Shown: positions 16,932-28,108, counted from the stretch's first letter. The stretch: DNA of 64,000 nucleotides from Anaerolineae bacterium (GCA_023151115.1 JAKLJP010000004.1:186001-250000), one strand, 5' to 3'. Notes: generated by a model not told the origin, from the sequence alone. Numbers and translations: made by a program.

Positions 16932-18392
16932 TTACTCCCTGGGCAGGGGGTGAGTATTGGCAAAAATCCAGGCGGCGGTGTGCAGCAGGGAAACGGCGAT
17001 AAGGAAGAGGCTGGCCTGGGCGAGTTTCATCCGATCCGCTACGGCCCGGACGAGCAGCAGGCTGGCCAGCAGGGTATAGACAAAAGCCGACGGCGCGAAC
17101 AAATCCCAATCCTTGCGCCCGCCGTAATCGGGGTTCCACAGCCAGGTCAGCAGGACATACATAGCGGCCATCACGGTCAAGAAGTAGCCAAAATCACGCT
17201 CGCCGGGCCGCTCGAACAGGGGCAGGCCGAAGCGGAAGCGGGCGGTCAAAATCAGGACGAGCAGGGGCAAACCAACCGGGGAAATGAGCAAATGGACGTT
17301 GAGCCAGTCCAGCAGGTGCGCCGCCGAAAACATGGTGTAGGGTTGATACTTTTGCCATTCCGGGTCAATTTCAAACAGGGGCACAAACCAGACCCCATCG
17401 CCGCCGCCGGGCCGATCCTGGCCCAACAGCGCGGCCAGGCCATGACCGCCGCTTTCCATCAGGGCCAACACGCTCGCCCCAATCAACAGCGGCGGGAGTA
17501 GGATTTGCCAGATCGCCCCGACCGGTGAGACACGGCCTCGCCGCCAGTACAGCCAGCTTAACAGCCATATCCCCGGCCACAAAAAAACTGTCGAAGGATG
17601 AAAAGCATTGGTCAGCGACAGGGCCAGCACCGGCCAAATCAGGGCAATCTCTCCGGCTAACGCCCGCCAGCCCAAAAAGAGCGTCGCCAGCAGCCCCAAC
17701 GAGATAACGGTGTAATTTTCAACATAGCCAAAAAACAACTGCATCGAGCCTGTGGTCAGGACCAGCCCGGCTATGACTGCGCTTTCCAGAGGGCTGCGGC
17801 CCAGGCGGGCGGCAAAAGTGAGTAATAAATAAACAAAAATTACGCCGCAGATAATACTGGTCGTCGCGTAAACGGTCTCCACCGGCCAGCCGAGCAGCGG
17901 TTCAGCCACAAACTGCCACAGCCGCTGGTGCAAAAAGACGGTGAACGGGGCCTGCCAATTGTAAATGACCCGCAGGTCCAAATCGGGCGTGGAGAGAGCT
18001 TTGGTCAGTAGATAGGAGTCGCCCCAGCGCAGATGGCGCAGCCGGGCCAGCCAGAAAAGCAGCCCGGAGAGGAGGGAGATGAGGGCAAACGAGACGTGAG
18101 GCGTGAGGCGTGAGGCGTGAGGCGTGAAACATAAATCGTAAATCGTAAATCGTAATCCTGCCAGGACCATTTGATTGATGGCCGGGATAATCAATGCGCC
18201 GGCCAGCAAAGCCAGCGTCCAGCCGAGCCAGGATGGTAAAAAGGTATAGGGCCACAGGCTCCAGAAGGTCGCTTCGGGTAGGTGGGGGGCGGCCAGGTGC
18301 AGGGTGAGGAGGGTCAGGCCCGCTAAGTGAATAGCGGAAACAAGCCAGGTTTGAGCTTGAGGTTGGAGATTGAAGGCTTGCGAATTGGGCAT
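16932..18392 (-). CDS. polytopic membrane protein, glycosyltransferase-39/mannosyltransferase-like
   Basis: 486 residues from the ATG at 18392 (a GTG at 18404 is an alternative start). About 11-12 membrane segments and an early loop with WGDSYLLTKALS and ENYTVISLGLLATLF recall GT-C fold transferases that use lipid-linked sugars, but I see no certain catalytic signature, so the function is a guess. Residues around 78-100 (RFTIYDLCFTPHASRLTPH) are encoded by a tandem repeat inserted in frame between two membrane helices. The gene is followed by an inverted CAGTAGTCAG-type repeat and is not obviously in an operon. Confidence 0.75.
   Translation of the reverse strand: MPNSQAFNLQPQAQTWLVSAIHLAGLTLLTLHLAAPHLPEATFWSLWPYTFLPSWLGWTLALLAGALIIPAINQMVLAGLRFTIYDLCFTPHASRLTPHVSFALISLLSGLLFWLARLRHLRWGDSYLLTKALSTPDLDLRVIYNWQAPFTVFLHQRLWQFVAEPLLGWPVETVYATTSIICGVIFVYLLLTFAARLGRSPLESAVIAGLVLTTGSMQLFFGYVENYTVISLGLLATLFLGWRALAGEIALIWPVLALSLTNAFHPSTVFLWPGIWLLSWLYWRRGRVSPVGAIWQILLPPLLIGASVLALMESGGHGLAALLGQDRPGGGDGVWFVPLFEIDPEWQKYQPYTMFSAAHLLDWLNVHLLISPVGLPLLVLILTARFRFGLPLFERPGERDFGYFLTVMAAMYVLLTWLWNPDYGGRKDWDLFAPSAFVYTLLASLLLVRAVADRMKLAQASLFLIAVSLLHTAAWIFANTHPLPRE
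18093..18157. repeat. short tandem repeats (GTGAGGC and GTAAATC) inside a coding sequence
   Basis: Four copies of a GTGAGGC unit (18093-18126) run into about four copies of a GTAAATC unit (18130-18157). Both are typical intergenic repeat units here, yet they lie within the membrane-protein gene and keep its frame open. Confidence 0.9.
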
Positions 18393-18444
18393 AAGTGATT
18401 TCACTCAAAGCCGGCTTTTATGTATGACGCATTACGCGCCACAT

Positions 18445-19656
18445 TTAAACTATTTGCTCTGTTACCGTTATTTCGGTGTGGATGCGGCGCTCGGCTAACG
18501 CTTTGAAGAAACGCCCCGGATCAATGCTGGTTTCCGGCGGACAAACTCCTTTGGCCGCCACCTCCCCGGCCGCCAGCCAGCGAGCGACCACCGCCGGCGG
18601 CACGCCGACCACCAGCGTCCCGCCGCTGACGCCGAAATCGGGATGAGGCCAGGCCGTCGTATCTACTCGAATGGTCAGTGGCCGGCCATTTTTGCTTCCC
18701 TCGACCACCGTCGCAATATCCTTAAAGCCGGGATTCTCGCCGCGTTGGGTAGCCTCGCTGCGGAGCAGAACTTCGCTCAATACATCGCGGGGACGCACTT
18801 CGGCCTCAACCAACTCCCCACCCGGTAGTTTGGCTTTGACCCTGACCGGAGTCTTGTCGCCCAGGCCCAGTTGGGTCAACCCCTGCAAGCGGCGGAAGGC
18901 TTTTTCACTGTAACCAAAAAAATTGATTTTGAAGAAACACTCCTGCACCCCTTTGTGGGCATAACTGAGCGGCAGCGTGGCCGCCTCGGAGTGGAGGGTC
19001 AGGTGGGCCAGGCGGTGGCCGATGGGGGCGCGAAAATCAAAGGCTTCCTCCTCCGACAGCGGCTCCATCTCCACAAATTGCCCGTCGCGGAAAACGACCG
19101 GCTTTTCGGTCATCTCGTCCAGGATGGTCGCCAGGGAGTAGGGCCAGGCCAGACTGTCCCTGGAGTCGGTCGTCGCCCCGTTGTAAATTTTGATCGAGCG
19201 GATGGCGTCGAAGCGGTCGGCCACCAGGGCCGGCTGGACATTGGCAATGCCGGGGCAGGAGCCGAGGCCGAGGATGGCAGTCAGCCCTTTGGTTTGAAAA
19301 TCCTCGTTCAGTTCCAACTGCTTGCGGGTGGTGTGGAACAGCCCGCCCAAATCCAGGTAATGGCAGCCCGCCTCCAGGCAGGCCCGCATCACGTCAAGGT
19401 TGAAGTAATACTGGACGCTGTTGATCACGCAGTCCGCTCCGCGCAGCAGCTTGACCAGCGCCGCCTGGTCGGTCACGTCAATGGCCGCCGTCTTAAAACG
19501 GCTGTCGCCGGGTGCGGCCTTATCCACCGTTGCCTGCGCCCCGGCCTCGTTCAAATCGGCCACCACAATTTCGGCCACGTCGTCAGTCAGAGCCAAATCG
19601 CGGGCAATCACTTTGCCAATGATCCCGGCCCCGCCGAGAAGGATGATTTTTGTCAT
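18445..19656 (-). CDS. saccharopine dehydrogenase-like NAD(P)-dependent oxidoreductase
   Basis: 403 residues. N-terminal Rossmann motif (KIILLGGAGIIGKVIARDLA), the acidic residue after strand 2 (IVVADLNEA), and the family's conserved ADCVINSVQYYFNLDVMRAC and LGGLFHTTRKQLELNE segments identify the saccharopine-dehydrogenase/LYS9 superfamily. Members act in lysine metabolism or on carboxynorspermidine, and many are unassigned; the substrate cannot be told. The start has AGGAGG upstream. It stands alone, convergent with nothing, and its upstream side faces the methylmalonyl-CoA operon promoter region. Confidence 0.85.
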   Translation of the reverse strand: MTKIILLGGAGIIGKVIARDLALTDDVAEIVVADLNEAGAQATVDKAAPGDSRFKTAAIDVTDQAALVKLLRGADCVINSVQYYFNLDVMRACLEAGCHYLDLGGLFHTTRKQLELNEDFQTKGLTAILGLGSCPGIANVQPALVADRFDAIRSIKIYNGATTDSRDSLAWPYSLATILDEMTEKPVVFRDGQFVEMEPLSEEEAFDFRAPIGHRLAHLTLHSEAATLPLSYAHKGVQECFFKINFFGYSEKAFRRLQGLTQLGLGDKTPVRVKAKLPGGELVEAEVRPRDVLSEVLLRSEATQRGENPGFKDIATVVEGSKNGRPLTIRVDTTAWPHPDFGVSGGTLVVGVPPAVVARWLAAGEVAAKGVCPPETSIDPGRFFKALAERRIHTEITVTEQIV

Positions 19657-20154
19657 AGGTCTGCCTCCTGGGGTGAATGGAGATTAGAGATTGGAGATTA
19701 AAAATCCAAAATTGTAAATCCAATCGTAAATCGCTTCTATCTTATTCATATTTGAGGTTATGAACAAATTGCCCTTTCTGGGCCAGTGGGATACAAACAA
19801 ATTTCAAACGAGGGGATGTTATAATGAGAAGCTTTTTTATTTCGGGCTAATTGTGCTATTTTTCTCAATCGGGAAACATGACCTATCCAAACTATGACAT
19901 TTGGCACTTGTGAGGGTTGAGGTTGAACCCTATCATGGAAAAGATTTTCGCCCCTTTTGGCTATTAAAATAGCGAGAATTTTGGCAGTGTTCAGGCGCGG
20001 GTTATAATAATCACCCATGCCTCCTGAAACATGTTCGAATAACGTGAAATGTGAAAATTTTTTACTGGTAATAACCGGAGACCGAGGACCGGCAACCAGG
20101 CCTCTGCCGTAGGGCCTGACCTGTTCCCGGTCTTATTTACAAGGAGGATACTCT
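19657..20154. other. intergenic leader region of the methylmalonyl-CoA operon
   Basis: GATTAGAGATTGGAGATTA-type short repeats lie at 19677-19730. No gene is supported: an 86-codon minus-strand frame has no RBS or recognisable features. The right part is an approximately 140-base leader with a small stem (CAGGCC / GGCCTG near 20097-20118) before AAGGAGG and the mutA start; I cannot match it to a known riboswitch. Confidence 0.5.
19981..20008 (+). promoter_or_regulatory. likely promoter of the mutA-mutB-meaB operon
   Basis: TTGGCA (19981-19986), a 16-base spacer and TATAAT (20003-20008) on the plus strand, about 146 bases before mutA. Confidence 0.55.
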
Positions 20155-22314
20155 ATGGCAAACCAAGAGCAGCCCGTTTCGGGCAAGGGGCGGCTGTTAA
20201 GTGAATTTACAGCCCCCTCTTATGAAGCCTGGCGACAGGCTGCCGAACAAACCCTCAAGGGCGTGCCTTTTGAGAAGAAGTTAATCGGCAAAACTTATGA
20301 AGGAATTGATTTGCAGCCCATGTACCGGCAAGAAGATGTCGCCGGTCTGGCTCACGTCAAGTCCTGGCCTGGCGTTTATCCCTTTGTGCGAGGCAGCCGC
20401 GCCGCCGGTTACGTTGCCGAGCCATGGCTCATCGCCCAGGAACTTCCCTACAGCACCCCCGAAGAGTTCAACCAGGCCGCCCGGCACGATCTGGAACGCG
20501 GCCAGACAGCCCTGACCCTCATCCTGGATACGGCGACCCTGCTGGGCCACGACCCCGACGAGGCCGGCGCGGGCGAGGTGGGGCAGGGGGGCGTCTCCAT
20601 TGCCACCGTGGATGACCTGGCCAGAGCTTTGGCCGGGATTGATTTGGAACAGACGCCGCTGTATATACAGGCTATCTCGGCGGCGCTGCCGACCACGGCA
20701 ATGCTGATGGCCCTGGTGCGGCGGCAGAAAAAAGCGGTTGAAAAACTGCGCGGCGGCATCGAGATGGACCCGTTGGGCGTCCTGGCCCAATCGGGCAGTT
20801 ATCCCCGCTCGCTGGCCGGCGGCTATGACCGCATGGCCCAACTCATCACCTGGGCCAGAGCCAATGCCCCTCACCTGCGCATGGTTACGGTTCACAGCCA
20901 GCCCTATCACAATAGTGGCGCGCATGCCGTGCAGGAATTGGCTTTTGTGCTGGCGACAGCGGTTGAATATGTGCGCGAGATGCTGGCCCGCAACCTAGTT
21001 ATTGATGACGTTGCTCCTCGCATTCGCTTCTCCTTCTCGGTCGGGGCCAACTATTTTATGGAAGTCGCCAAGCTGCGGGCGGTCCGGCTGCTCTGGGCCA
21101 AGGCAGTCGCAGCTTTTGGCGGTAATGCCGACTCCCAGAAGATGACCCTGCACGTCCGCACCTCGGCCTACAACAAAACCGTTTACGATCCCTATGTCAA
21201 CATGCTCCGCGCCACCACCGAGGCTTTTGCCGGCGTGGCCGGCGGCTGCGACAGTTTGCATGTCGGTTGTTTTGACGAAGCCATGGGCTTGCCCGACGAA
21301 TTTTCCCGGCGCATTGCCCGCAACACCCAAATCATCTTGCAGCAGGAAAGCCACCTGACCCGGGTGATTGACCCGGCGGGCGGGGCCTGGTATGTCGAAA
21401 AGCTGACCGACGAAGTGGCCCGCCAAGCCTGGGTCTTGTTCCAGGAAGTCGAGAAACAGGGCGGTATGGGCGCGGCGTTGGCTGCCGGTTTTCCGCAGGA
21501 GCAGATTGCTCAAACCGCCGAACTACGCCAGACAAACCTGGCTTTTCGCCGGGATATTTTGGTCGGGACCAATCAATACCCCAATCTCAACGAAACCCCT
21601 CTCGCCACCCGCACCTCTGACTATGAAACCTTGCGCAAAAAACGCGCTGCTCACATTGGCGAATATCGCACCGCCCTAGACAACGAGGCCAGTACGGTGG
21701 TCTTGGAAAAATTGGCCAATATGCTCAACGCCGGCCCAAACCAGGTGATTGAAATGGCCATTGAGGCGGCTTTGGCCGGGGCCACCCTGGGCGAAATCGC
21801 CCGGACGCTGCGCCAGGGCGATGAGACGCCCATGACGATTACGCCCCTGCGCAGTCATCGCCTGGCCGAAAGATTTGAGGCGCTGCGCCGGGCCGCCGAA
21901 AGATTTCAGGCGAAAACCGGCAGCCGGCCCAAAGTTTTTTTGGCCAATATGGGGCCAATTCCGCAGCACAAGGCCCGCGCCGACTTTTCGACCGGATTTT
22001 TCCAGGTGGGCGGCTTTGAGGTTATCGGCAACGACGGTTTTGGCGCGGTTGACCAGGCCGCCCAGGCTGCCCTTGCTTCCGGCGCGCCCATTGTCGTCAT
22101 CTGCTCCACCGACGAGAGCTACCCCGAACTCGTCCCTCCGCTGACCCAACAAATCAAGGCGGCCAAACCCGACACGCTGGTAATTCTGGCCGGTTATCCT
22201 GCCGACCAGATCGAGGCGCACCGGGCGGCCGGGGTGGATGATTTTATCCATGTCCGGGCCAATATGGTCGAAATGTTGTCGAACTTGCAGCAAAAGCTGG
22301 GCGTAGGAGGCTGA
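20155..22314 (+). CDS. mutA: methylmalonyl-CoA mutase, small (alpha) subunit
   Basis: 719 residues. The N-terminal TIM-barrel domain follows the mutase family throughout ([20 protein letters not shown], then [20 protein letters not shown]). The C-terminal Rossmann part has lost the B12-binding DxHxxG motif; the corresponding region reads [16 protein letters not shown]. That is normal for the small subunit, which supports but does not carry the catalytic cobalamin. The heterodimer isomerises (R)-methylmalonyl-CoA and succinyl-CoA. The ATG has AAGGAGG upstream. Stop and start of mutB overlap, indicating coupled translation. Confidence 0.95.
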   Translation: MANQEQPVSGKGRLLSEFTAPSYEAWRQAAEQTLKGVPFEKKLIGKTYEGIDLQPMYRQEDVAGLAHVKSWPGVYPFVRGSRAAGYVAEPWLIAQELPYSTPEEFNQAARHDLERGQTALTLILDTATLLGHDPDEAGAGEVGQGGVSIATVDDLARALAGIDLEQTPLYIQAISAALPTTAMLMALVRRQKKAVEKLRGGIEMDPLGVLAQSGSYPRSLAGGYDRMAQLITWARANAPHLRMVTVHSQPYHNSGAHAVQELAFVLATAVEYVREMLARNLVIDDVAPRIRFSFSVGANYFMEVAKLRAVRLLWAKAVAAFGGNADSQKMTLHVRTSAYNKTVYDPYVNMLRATTEAFAGVAGGCDSLHVGCFDEAMGLPDEFSRRIARNTQIILQQESHLTRVIDPAGGAWYVEKLTDEVARQAWVLFQEVEKQGGMGAALAAGFPQEQIAQTAELRQTNLAFRRDILVGTNQYPNLNETPLATRTSDYETLRKKRAAHIGEYRTALDNEASTVVLEKLANMLNAGPNQVIEMAIEAALAGATLGEIARTLRQGDETPMTITPLRSHRLAERFEALRRAAERFQAKTGSRPKVFLANMGPIPQHKARADFSTGFFQVGGFEVIGNDGFGAVDQAAQAALASGAPIVVICSTDESYPELVPPLTQQIKAAKPDTLVILAGYPADQIEAHRAAGVDDFIHVRANMVEMLSNLQQKLGVGG

Positions 22315-22316
22315 TG

Positions 22317-24504
22317 ATGAGCAAAAATCCTGATTTTACCCAATTGGATTTCGACGCCGCTTATCCCGCGGTGGATGAAAAAAGCTGGCGCGAGCAGTTT
22401 GAAAAAGAAACCGGCCTGCCGGTCGAAGAGTTTATCTGGAAAACGATGGAGCAGATTGACGTCAAGCCGCTCTACACCGGGGCCGACACCCAAAATCTGG
22501 AGCATCTGGGCTACGTGGCCGGGCTGCCGCCGTTTTTGCGCGGCCCCTACCCGACCATGTATGTTACCCGGCCCTGGACGGTGCGCCAGTACGCCGGCTT
22601 CTCCACAGCGGAGGAAAGCAACGCTTTTTATCGCCGCAACCTGGCCGCCGGGCAGAAAGGGCTGTCCATTGCTTTTGACCTGGCCACGCACCGAGGCTAC
22701 GACTCGGACCACCCCCGCGTGGTGGGCGATGTGGGTAAAGCGGGGGTGGCGATTGACTCCATTTTGGATATGAAAATCCTGTTCGATGGGATTCCCCTGG
22801 ACCAGATGTCGGTTTCGATGACCATGAACGGGGCGGTTTTGCCGGTTCTGGCGTTTTACATCGTCGCCGCCGAAGAACAGGGGGTCAAACACGAGCAGTT
22901 GACCGGCACCATCCAGAACGACATTCTCAAAGAATATATGGTGCGGAATACCTACATCTACCCGCCCGAACCGTCCATGCGGATTATCGGCGATATTTTT
23001 GCCTTTACCGCCCAAAATATGCCCAAGTTCAACAGCATCAGCATCTCCGGCTACCACATGCAAGAAGCCGGGGCCACCGCCGACCTAGAACTGGCCTACA
23101 CCCTGGCCGATGGCCTGGAATATGTTCGCACCGGCCTCAAAGCGGGCATGGACATTGATACCTTTGCCCCGCGCCTGTCCTTCTTTTGGGCTATCGGCAT
23201 GAACTACTTTATGGAAGTCGCCAAAATGCGGGCCGCCCGCCTGCTGTGGGCCAAGCTCATCAAGCAGTTCAACCCCAAAAAGGACAGCTCGATGTCGCTG
23301 CGGACCCACTCCCAAACGTCGGGCTGGAGCCTGACCGAGCAGGACCCGTTCAATAATGTAGTCCGCACCTGCATGGAAGCGATGGCCGCCGCGTTGGGCC
23401 ACACCCAATCTTTGCACACCAATTCGCTGGACGAGGCTATTGCCCTGCCGACCGACTTCTCGGCCCGGATTGCCCGCAACACCCAGCTTTACCTGCAAGA
23501 CGAAACCGGCATTTGCCGGGTGGTTGACCCCTGGGGCGGCTCCTTCTACGTCGAGGCTCTCACCGACGCGCTGATGCACCGCGCCTGGGGCCATATCCAG
23601 GAAGTCGAGTCGCTGGGCGGCATGGCCAAGGCCATCGAGACCGGCCTACCCAAGATGCGTATCGAAGAGGCGGCAGCCCGGCGGCAGGCGCACATTGACT
23701 CCGGCAAGGAAACGATTGTCGGCGTCAATCGCTATCGCCTGGATAAAGAAGAACCGATTGAAATTTTGGAAGTGGATAATACCGCCGTGCGCCAGGCGCA
23801 ACTTGAGCGGCTGGCCCGGCTGCGGGCGGAGCGGGATGAAGCCAGGGTTGAGGCGGCGCTGAACGCGCTGACTGACGCTGCCGAAAACGGCCATGGCAAC
23901 CTGCTGGCCCTGTCCATTGAGGCGGCCCGAGCCAGGGCCAGCCTGGGCGAGATTTCCAGCGCTTTGGAAAAGGTCTTTGGCCGGCACAAGGCCGTCATCC
24001 GCTCGATTACCGGCATCTACAGCAGCGAGTTTGGCGAAGAGGAAGAAATTGCCGTGGTCAGGCGCATGGCCGATGAGTTTGAGCAGTTGGAAGGCCGCCG
24101 CCCGCGCATCCTTGTAGCCAAGATGGGCCAGGATGGCCACGACCGGGGGGCCAAGGTCATCGCCACCGCCTTTGCCGATATGGGCTTTGACGTGGATATC
24201 GGCCCGCTCTTCCAGACGCCCCAGGAAACGGCCCGCCAGGCGGTTGAAAATGATGTGCATGTGGTCGGCTTTAGCTCGCTGGCCGCCGGGCACAAAACGC
24301 TGCTGCCGCAACTGGTCAATGAATTGAAAAAACTGGGCCGCGAGGATATTATGGTGGTGGTGGGCGGGGTCATTCCCGCTCAGGATTATGAATATCTGCG
24401 CGCAAATGGGGCTTCGGCCATCTTTGGGCCGGGCACGATTATCCCCATTGCCGCGCAAAAAGTGGTTGAGGAATTAAAGCGTCGCGTTGCGCCCGCGCAA
24501 ATCC

Positions 24505-24512
<8 letters not shown>
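22317..24512 (+). CDS. mutB: methylmalonyl-CoA mutase, large (catalytic) subunit
   Basis: 731 residues. Substrate-barrel signatures ([20 protein letters not shown], then [17 protein letters not shown], then [15 protein letters not shown]) are intact. The C-terminal cobalamin domain has DGHDRG near residues 606-611, the base-off B12 motif, with its [16 protein letters not shown] and GGVIPAQDY loops. I prefer the second of two adjacent ATGs because AGGAGG then sits 6 bases away. With MutA it catalyses the reversible carbon-skeleton rearrangement used in propionate catabolism or succinate-to-propionate formation. It is followed directly by its chaperone meaB. Confidence 0.96.
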
Positions 24513-25654
<1,142 letters not shown>

Positions 25655-25671
<17 letters not shown>

Positions 25672-25765
25672 ACAGTAATTAGTGAATAGTAATCAGTGAA
25701 CAGTTGGGACAATTGACAACTGATTACTGGCTACTGACCACTGATGACTGATTACTTTCCGAGGA
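25655..25765. repeat. CAGTAATCAGTGA-type tandem repeats in inverted arrangement
   Basis: Units like AGTAATTAGTGAATAGTAAT (25673 on) are followed after a short spacer by complementary units (CAACTGATTACTGGCTACTG and so on), giving a long imperfect hairpin between meaB and the epimerase gene. Confidence 0.8.
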
Positions 25766-25771
25766 GGAACA

Positions 25772-26182
25772 ATGAGCACCAAATTAAACCATATCGCCAT
25801 CGTCGTGGAAGATATAGACAAAGCCATTGCGGTCTATCGAGATGCGATTGGCCTGCCGCTGACGGCGGTCAATGAGGAACCGGCCGAGGCCGTCAAAGTG
25901 GCTTATTTTCCCACCGCCACCGGCGAAGTGGAGTTGATCCAGCCCACCACGGCTGACTCCGGGGTAGCCAAGTATTTGGCTAAAAAAGGGGAAGGGATGC
26001 ATCATGTCTGTCTGGAAGTAGATAATATCGAAGAGACGACCCAAACGCTGGTCGCCAAGGGTATGGAAGTGCTGGGCGAAATCCGCACCAATAAACGCGG
26101 CGACCGCTATATCTTTATCCATCCTAAATCGGCGCACGGGGTTTTGATTGAGCTTTACGAACCGGCGGGACGTGGGGCGTGA
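25772..26182 (+). CDS. mce: methylmalonyl-CoA epimerase
   Basis: 136 residues, VOC fold. Metal ligands are recognisable: His in LNHIAIVVEDI, the Glu of TGEVELIQPT, His in KGEGMHHVCLEVD and Glu in GVLIELYEPA. It interconverts (S)- and (R)-methylmalonyl-CoA and completes the module with MutAB and MeaB. AGGAGGAAC precedes the ATG. The last residues (AGRGA) run into a GCGTG(A)-type repeat just before the stop, so its natural stop may have been displaced. Confidence 0.94.
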   Translation: MSTKLNHIAIVVEDIDKAIAVYRDAIGLPLTAVNEEPAEAVKVAYFPTATGEVELIQPTTADSGVAKYLAKKGEGMHHVCLEVDNIEETTQTLVAKGMEVLGEIRTNKRGDRYIFIHPKSAHGVLIELYEPAGRGA

Positions 26183-26257
26183 AACGTGGTGCGTAGTGCG
26201 TGGTGCGTGTATTTACGTACCGGACGAAAAAGTGAGTAGATACCTCCGAGACTGTTA

Positions 26258-26348
26258 TGTCATTCCGACCGGAGGGAGGAATCTTCGTTACCACAGTCTA
26301 AAGTGCTATAGTGAGCAAGAAGATTTCTCGCTAGCGCTCGAAATGACA
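26258..26348. repeat. TGTCATTTCGA dispersed inverted-repeat element, copy 1
   Basis: Bounded by TGTCATTCCGA and TCGAAATGACA, with inner GGAATCTTC and GAAGATTTCTCGC. Other copies at 37139, 51450 and 52165. No coding sequence inside. Confidence 0.85.
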
Positions 26349-26420
26349 TGCCAGGAACTTGACACGTTAAATCCTGACAATTTACCTAATTCTGTAACAA
26401 GGAAAACCCAGAGCAGACGA

Positions 26421-26777
26421 TTGTATAATTTTTTTAGCTTTCTCAAACGCCTGGGCCGCTTCTGGCATAAACCGGCTGATGTGCCCAGGCATTGCATCTT
26501 CGACCGCCGCTACGGCTGCGCCGTTCCCTACCCCATCCCCACCGAAAGCCTGGGCACCAGCTTCGATTTGCAGGCCATGGCTAATAACTGCGGCTACATG
26601 GGCGGCGAGGGTCACTGGTGGCATATCCATCATTCTGCGCCCGCGTTTCACGGGGGCATGGCCCAAAGCTGTCCCCACAGTTATCAACCGGGCAAAGCCA
26701 AGCAGGCCAAACCCTGCAAATGCGAAAAAATGGACATCTGGCAGGAGAAAATTAAGCAGCATGCTCAGCGTGGATGA
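26421..26777 (+). CDS. hypothetical His/Trp/Cys-containing protein, start uncertain
   Basis: The frame ending at 26777 has GC-rich third positions like true genes here from about 26421 onward; its upstream part is only repeat sequence. The start could be the TTG at 26421 or the GTG at 26481. The product contains CGYMGGEGHWWHIHHSAPAF and a basic tail with KAKQAKPCKCEKMD, so paired Cys and clustered His might bind a metal. No family is recognised. The start of a 43-codon frame overlaps its end. A minus-strand frame over the same bases (26382-26762) is an alternative reading that I consider less likely. Confidence 0.4.
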   Translation: MYNFFSFLKRLGRFWHKPADVPRHCIFDRRYGCAVPYPIPTESLGTSFDLQAMANNCGYMGGEGHWWHIHHSAPAFHGGMAQSCPHSYQPGKAKQAKPCKCEKMDIWQEKIKQHAQRG

Positions 26778-26892
26778 GCGCCAGTTTGAGTTAGGTTACA
26801 CCCCCATCGCCTGCGGCTTGATGCTGGCTACCGCTGGCTGCGTGCTCAGTTCGCTGCTGGCAGCGCTTTGGTGGTTTTTTTTGCGGGGGTAA
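26761..26892 (+). CDS. small single-pass membrane protein
   Basis: 43 residues, beginning within the end of the previous frame (17-base overlap). MLSVDERQFELGYTPIACG is followed by one strongly hydrophobic helix and ends in WWFFLRG. GGAG lies about 13 bases upstream, rather far. The overlap suggests coupling to the previous frame. The function is unknown and the evidence is only the membrane segment and the arrangement. Confidence 0.35.
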   Translation: MLSVDERQFELGYTPIACGLMLATAGCVLSSLLAALWWFFLRG

Positions 26893-27005
26893 CAGAGCTG
26901 AAAACTATAAAACCTCTGTGCCTCTACATTTTGGCGCGAGTTGTTTGAGTATAATTTGTTGTTCGGCTGCTTGTAGTTGGTGGCAGACAGGAGTACACCA
27001 AAAGC

Positions 27006-27431
27006 ATGGCAATTCGTGTGGTTCGTCTCGGGACGCCTCGATCCCCCGACGAAGGGCTACGGCTGGGAACGGTTCGCCGCCCACCGCGGGGGGTGCGCAA
27101 GGAGGACTGGGGTCGGCGGGATTACTTCGATGTGTGGCTGCCGGAACTGGCGCCGAGCGAGGACTTACGCGCCTGGGCGCTGGCCGAACCCCTGACCCCA
27201 CGACGGTGGGTGACTTACAGGCGGCGCTACCTGGCCCAGATGCGACGCCCGCAGGCACAGCGCCTGATCACCTTGCTGGCTGCGCTTTCCTCGCAGACGA
27301 ACTTCGCCGTGGGCTGCTACTGCGAAGATGAGTCCCACTGCCACAGATCCCTGCTGCGAACCCTGCTGGCCGAGCAGGGGGCCACGATCGCAGACGGGGA
27401 TGCCGGGCACATCCTCGCACAGGCGGGGTAA
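27006..27431 (+). CDS. DUF488-family protein
   Basis: 141 residues. RVVRLGTPRSPDEGLRLGTV, then RRDYFDVWLPELAPSEDL, and the C-terminal motif CYCEDESHCHRSLL identify the DUF488/YeaO family. Its biochemical role is not established; Cys/His-containing motifs near the end suggest a metal site or redox role. Base composition is noticeably richer in GC than the neighbouring intergenic DNA. It stands alone. Confidence 0.88.
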   Translation: MAIRVVRLGTPRSPDEGLRLGTVRRPPRGVRKEDWGRRDYFDVWLPELAPSEDLRAWALAEPLTPRRWVTYRRRYLAQMRRPQAQRLITLLAALSSQTNFAVGCYCEDESHCHRSLLRTLLAEQGATIADGDAGHILAQAG

Positions 27432-27794
27432 CACAGCCGGAGCAGCCGTGATCCGACGTGTCGCGCAGCCGAACGGCGATACTGGGATAGGATACTTTGG
27501 TCGAGGAACAGGTCAGGCAAAAGATACTTGGATGTTGGCATGGCAGTGTTATTAGAACAGAAGTTATCTTAAATAGTCGCTTGTTTTACCCACCCGCCTG
27601 CGCGCGAAGTGGAGGGCGTTAGCCTCCGCAAAAAATCTGGGCTCATGTATAGAACAAGTGCAATTTAGCAGAGGCGGCTCCCACGCCGCCGAGGGCCGGG
27701 CGTGGGAGCCCGGCCTGCTTTGCACTAGTACTTAACATGAGCCAAAATCTGTGAAATCTGTGTCATCTGTGGTTAATTTTCTCAAGGAGATTGA
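27432..27794. other. intergenic region with palindromic elements
   Basis: A short GGAGG-N7-CCTCC hairpin is at 27611-27627, a 104-bp palindromic element at 27640-27743, and a triple ATCTGTG direct repeat at 27748-27772. No gene is supported. Confidence 0.6.
27640..27743. repeat. 104-bp nested palindromic element (MITE-like)
   Basis: Outer arms GGGCTCATGT...AGTGCAA and TTGCACT...ACATGAGCC are complementary with an internal bulge. An inner GCGGCTCCCACGCC / GGGCGTGGGAGCC stem fills the centre. It has no coding capacity. Confidence 0.75.
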
Positions 27795-27896
27795 ATGACA
27801 CTCAAACCCGGCTGGACCGGCCGCTATTTTGAGGATTTTGAAGTCGGCGATATCTATCGCCACCCCTACGGCAAAACCATTTCCGAAGCCGAATAG
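27795..27896 (+). pseudogene. 5' fragment of a MaoC hydratase gene
   Basis: The 33 codons MTLKPGWTGRYFEDFEVGD and onward are the same as the first 33 of the intact gene at 28679 except for one Ile/Val change, and then end in TAG. It has AAGGAG upstream. The DNA differs at about a dozen positions, nearly all synonymous, so this is a diverged copy and not a fresh duplication. It marks the left edge of the inserted toxin-antitoxin segment. Confidence 0.85.
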
Positions 27897-28108
27897 ATTT
27901 TAGGCCAATCAAAACGGCCACCCCTGACCAAAAAGATCAAAGCTGGCCGCACAGTTTACAGAAGCCCAAAGAGTCGGTAAAATATCTACAGTTCGCCAGA
28001 CTGTTCCGGCAGTTCGGGGGCGGCGCATTTTCAATTGGTTGGCTCAACCATACACCGGCAGCAGAATCTTTGTCAAAAAGTGATAGAGGCGATGAAAGCG
28101 AGGCATTT

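Noticed and set aside
19758..20018. 86-codon minus-strand frame
   Set aside because: AT-rich, no RBS or domain, and covers the likely promoter of mutA.
20010..20154. cobalamin riboswitch in front of mutA
   Set aside because: The leader is short and I cannot find the conserved B12-box or core helices.
26382..26762. 126-codon minus-strand frame
   Set aside because: Overlaps a plus-strand frame with better GC3 pattern; no RBS. Not fully excluded.
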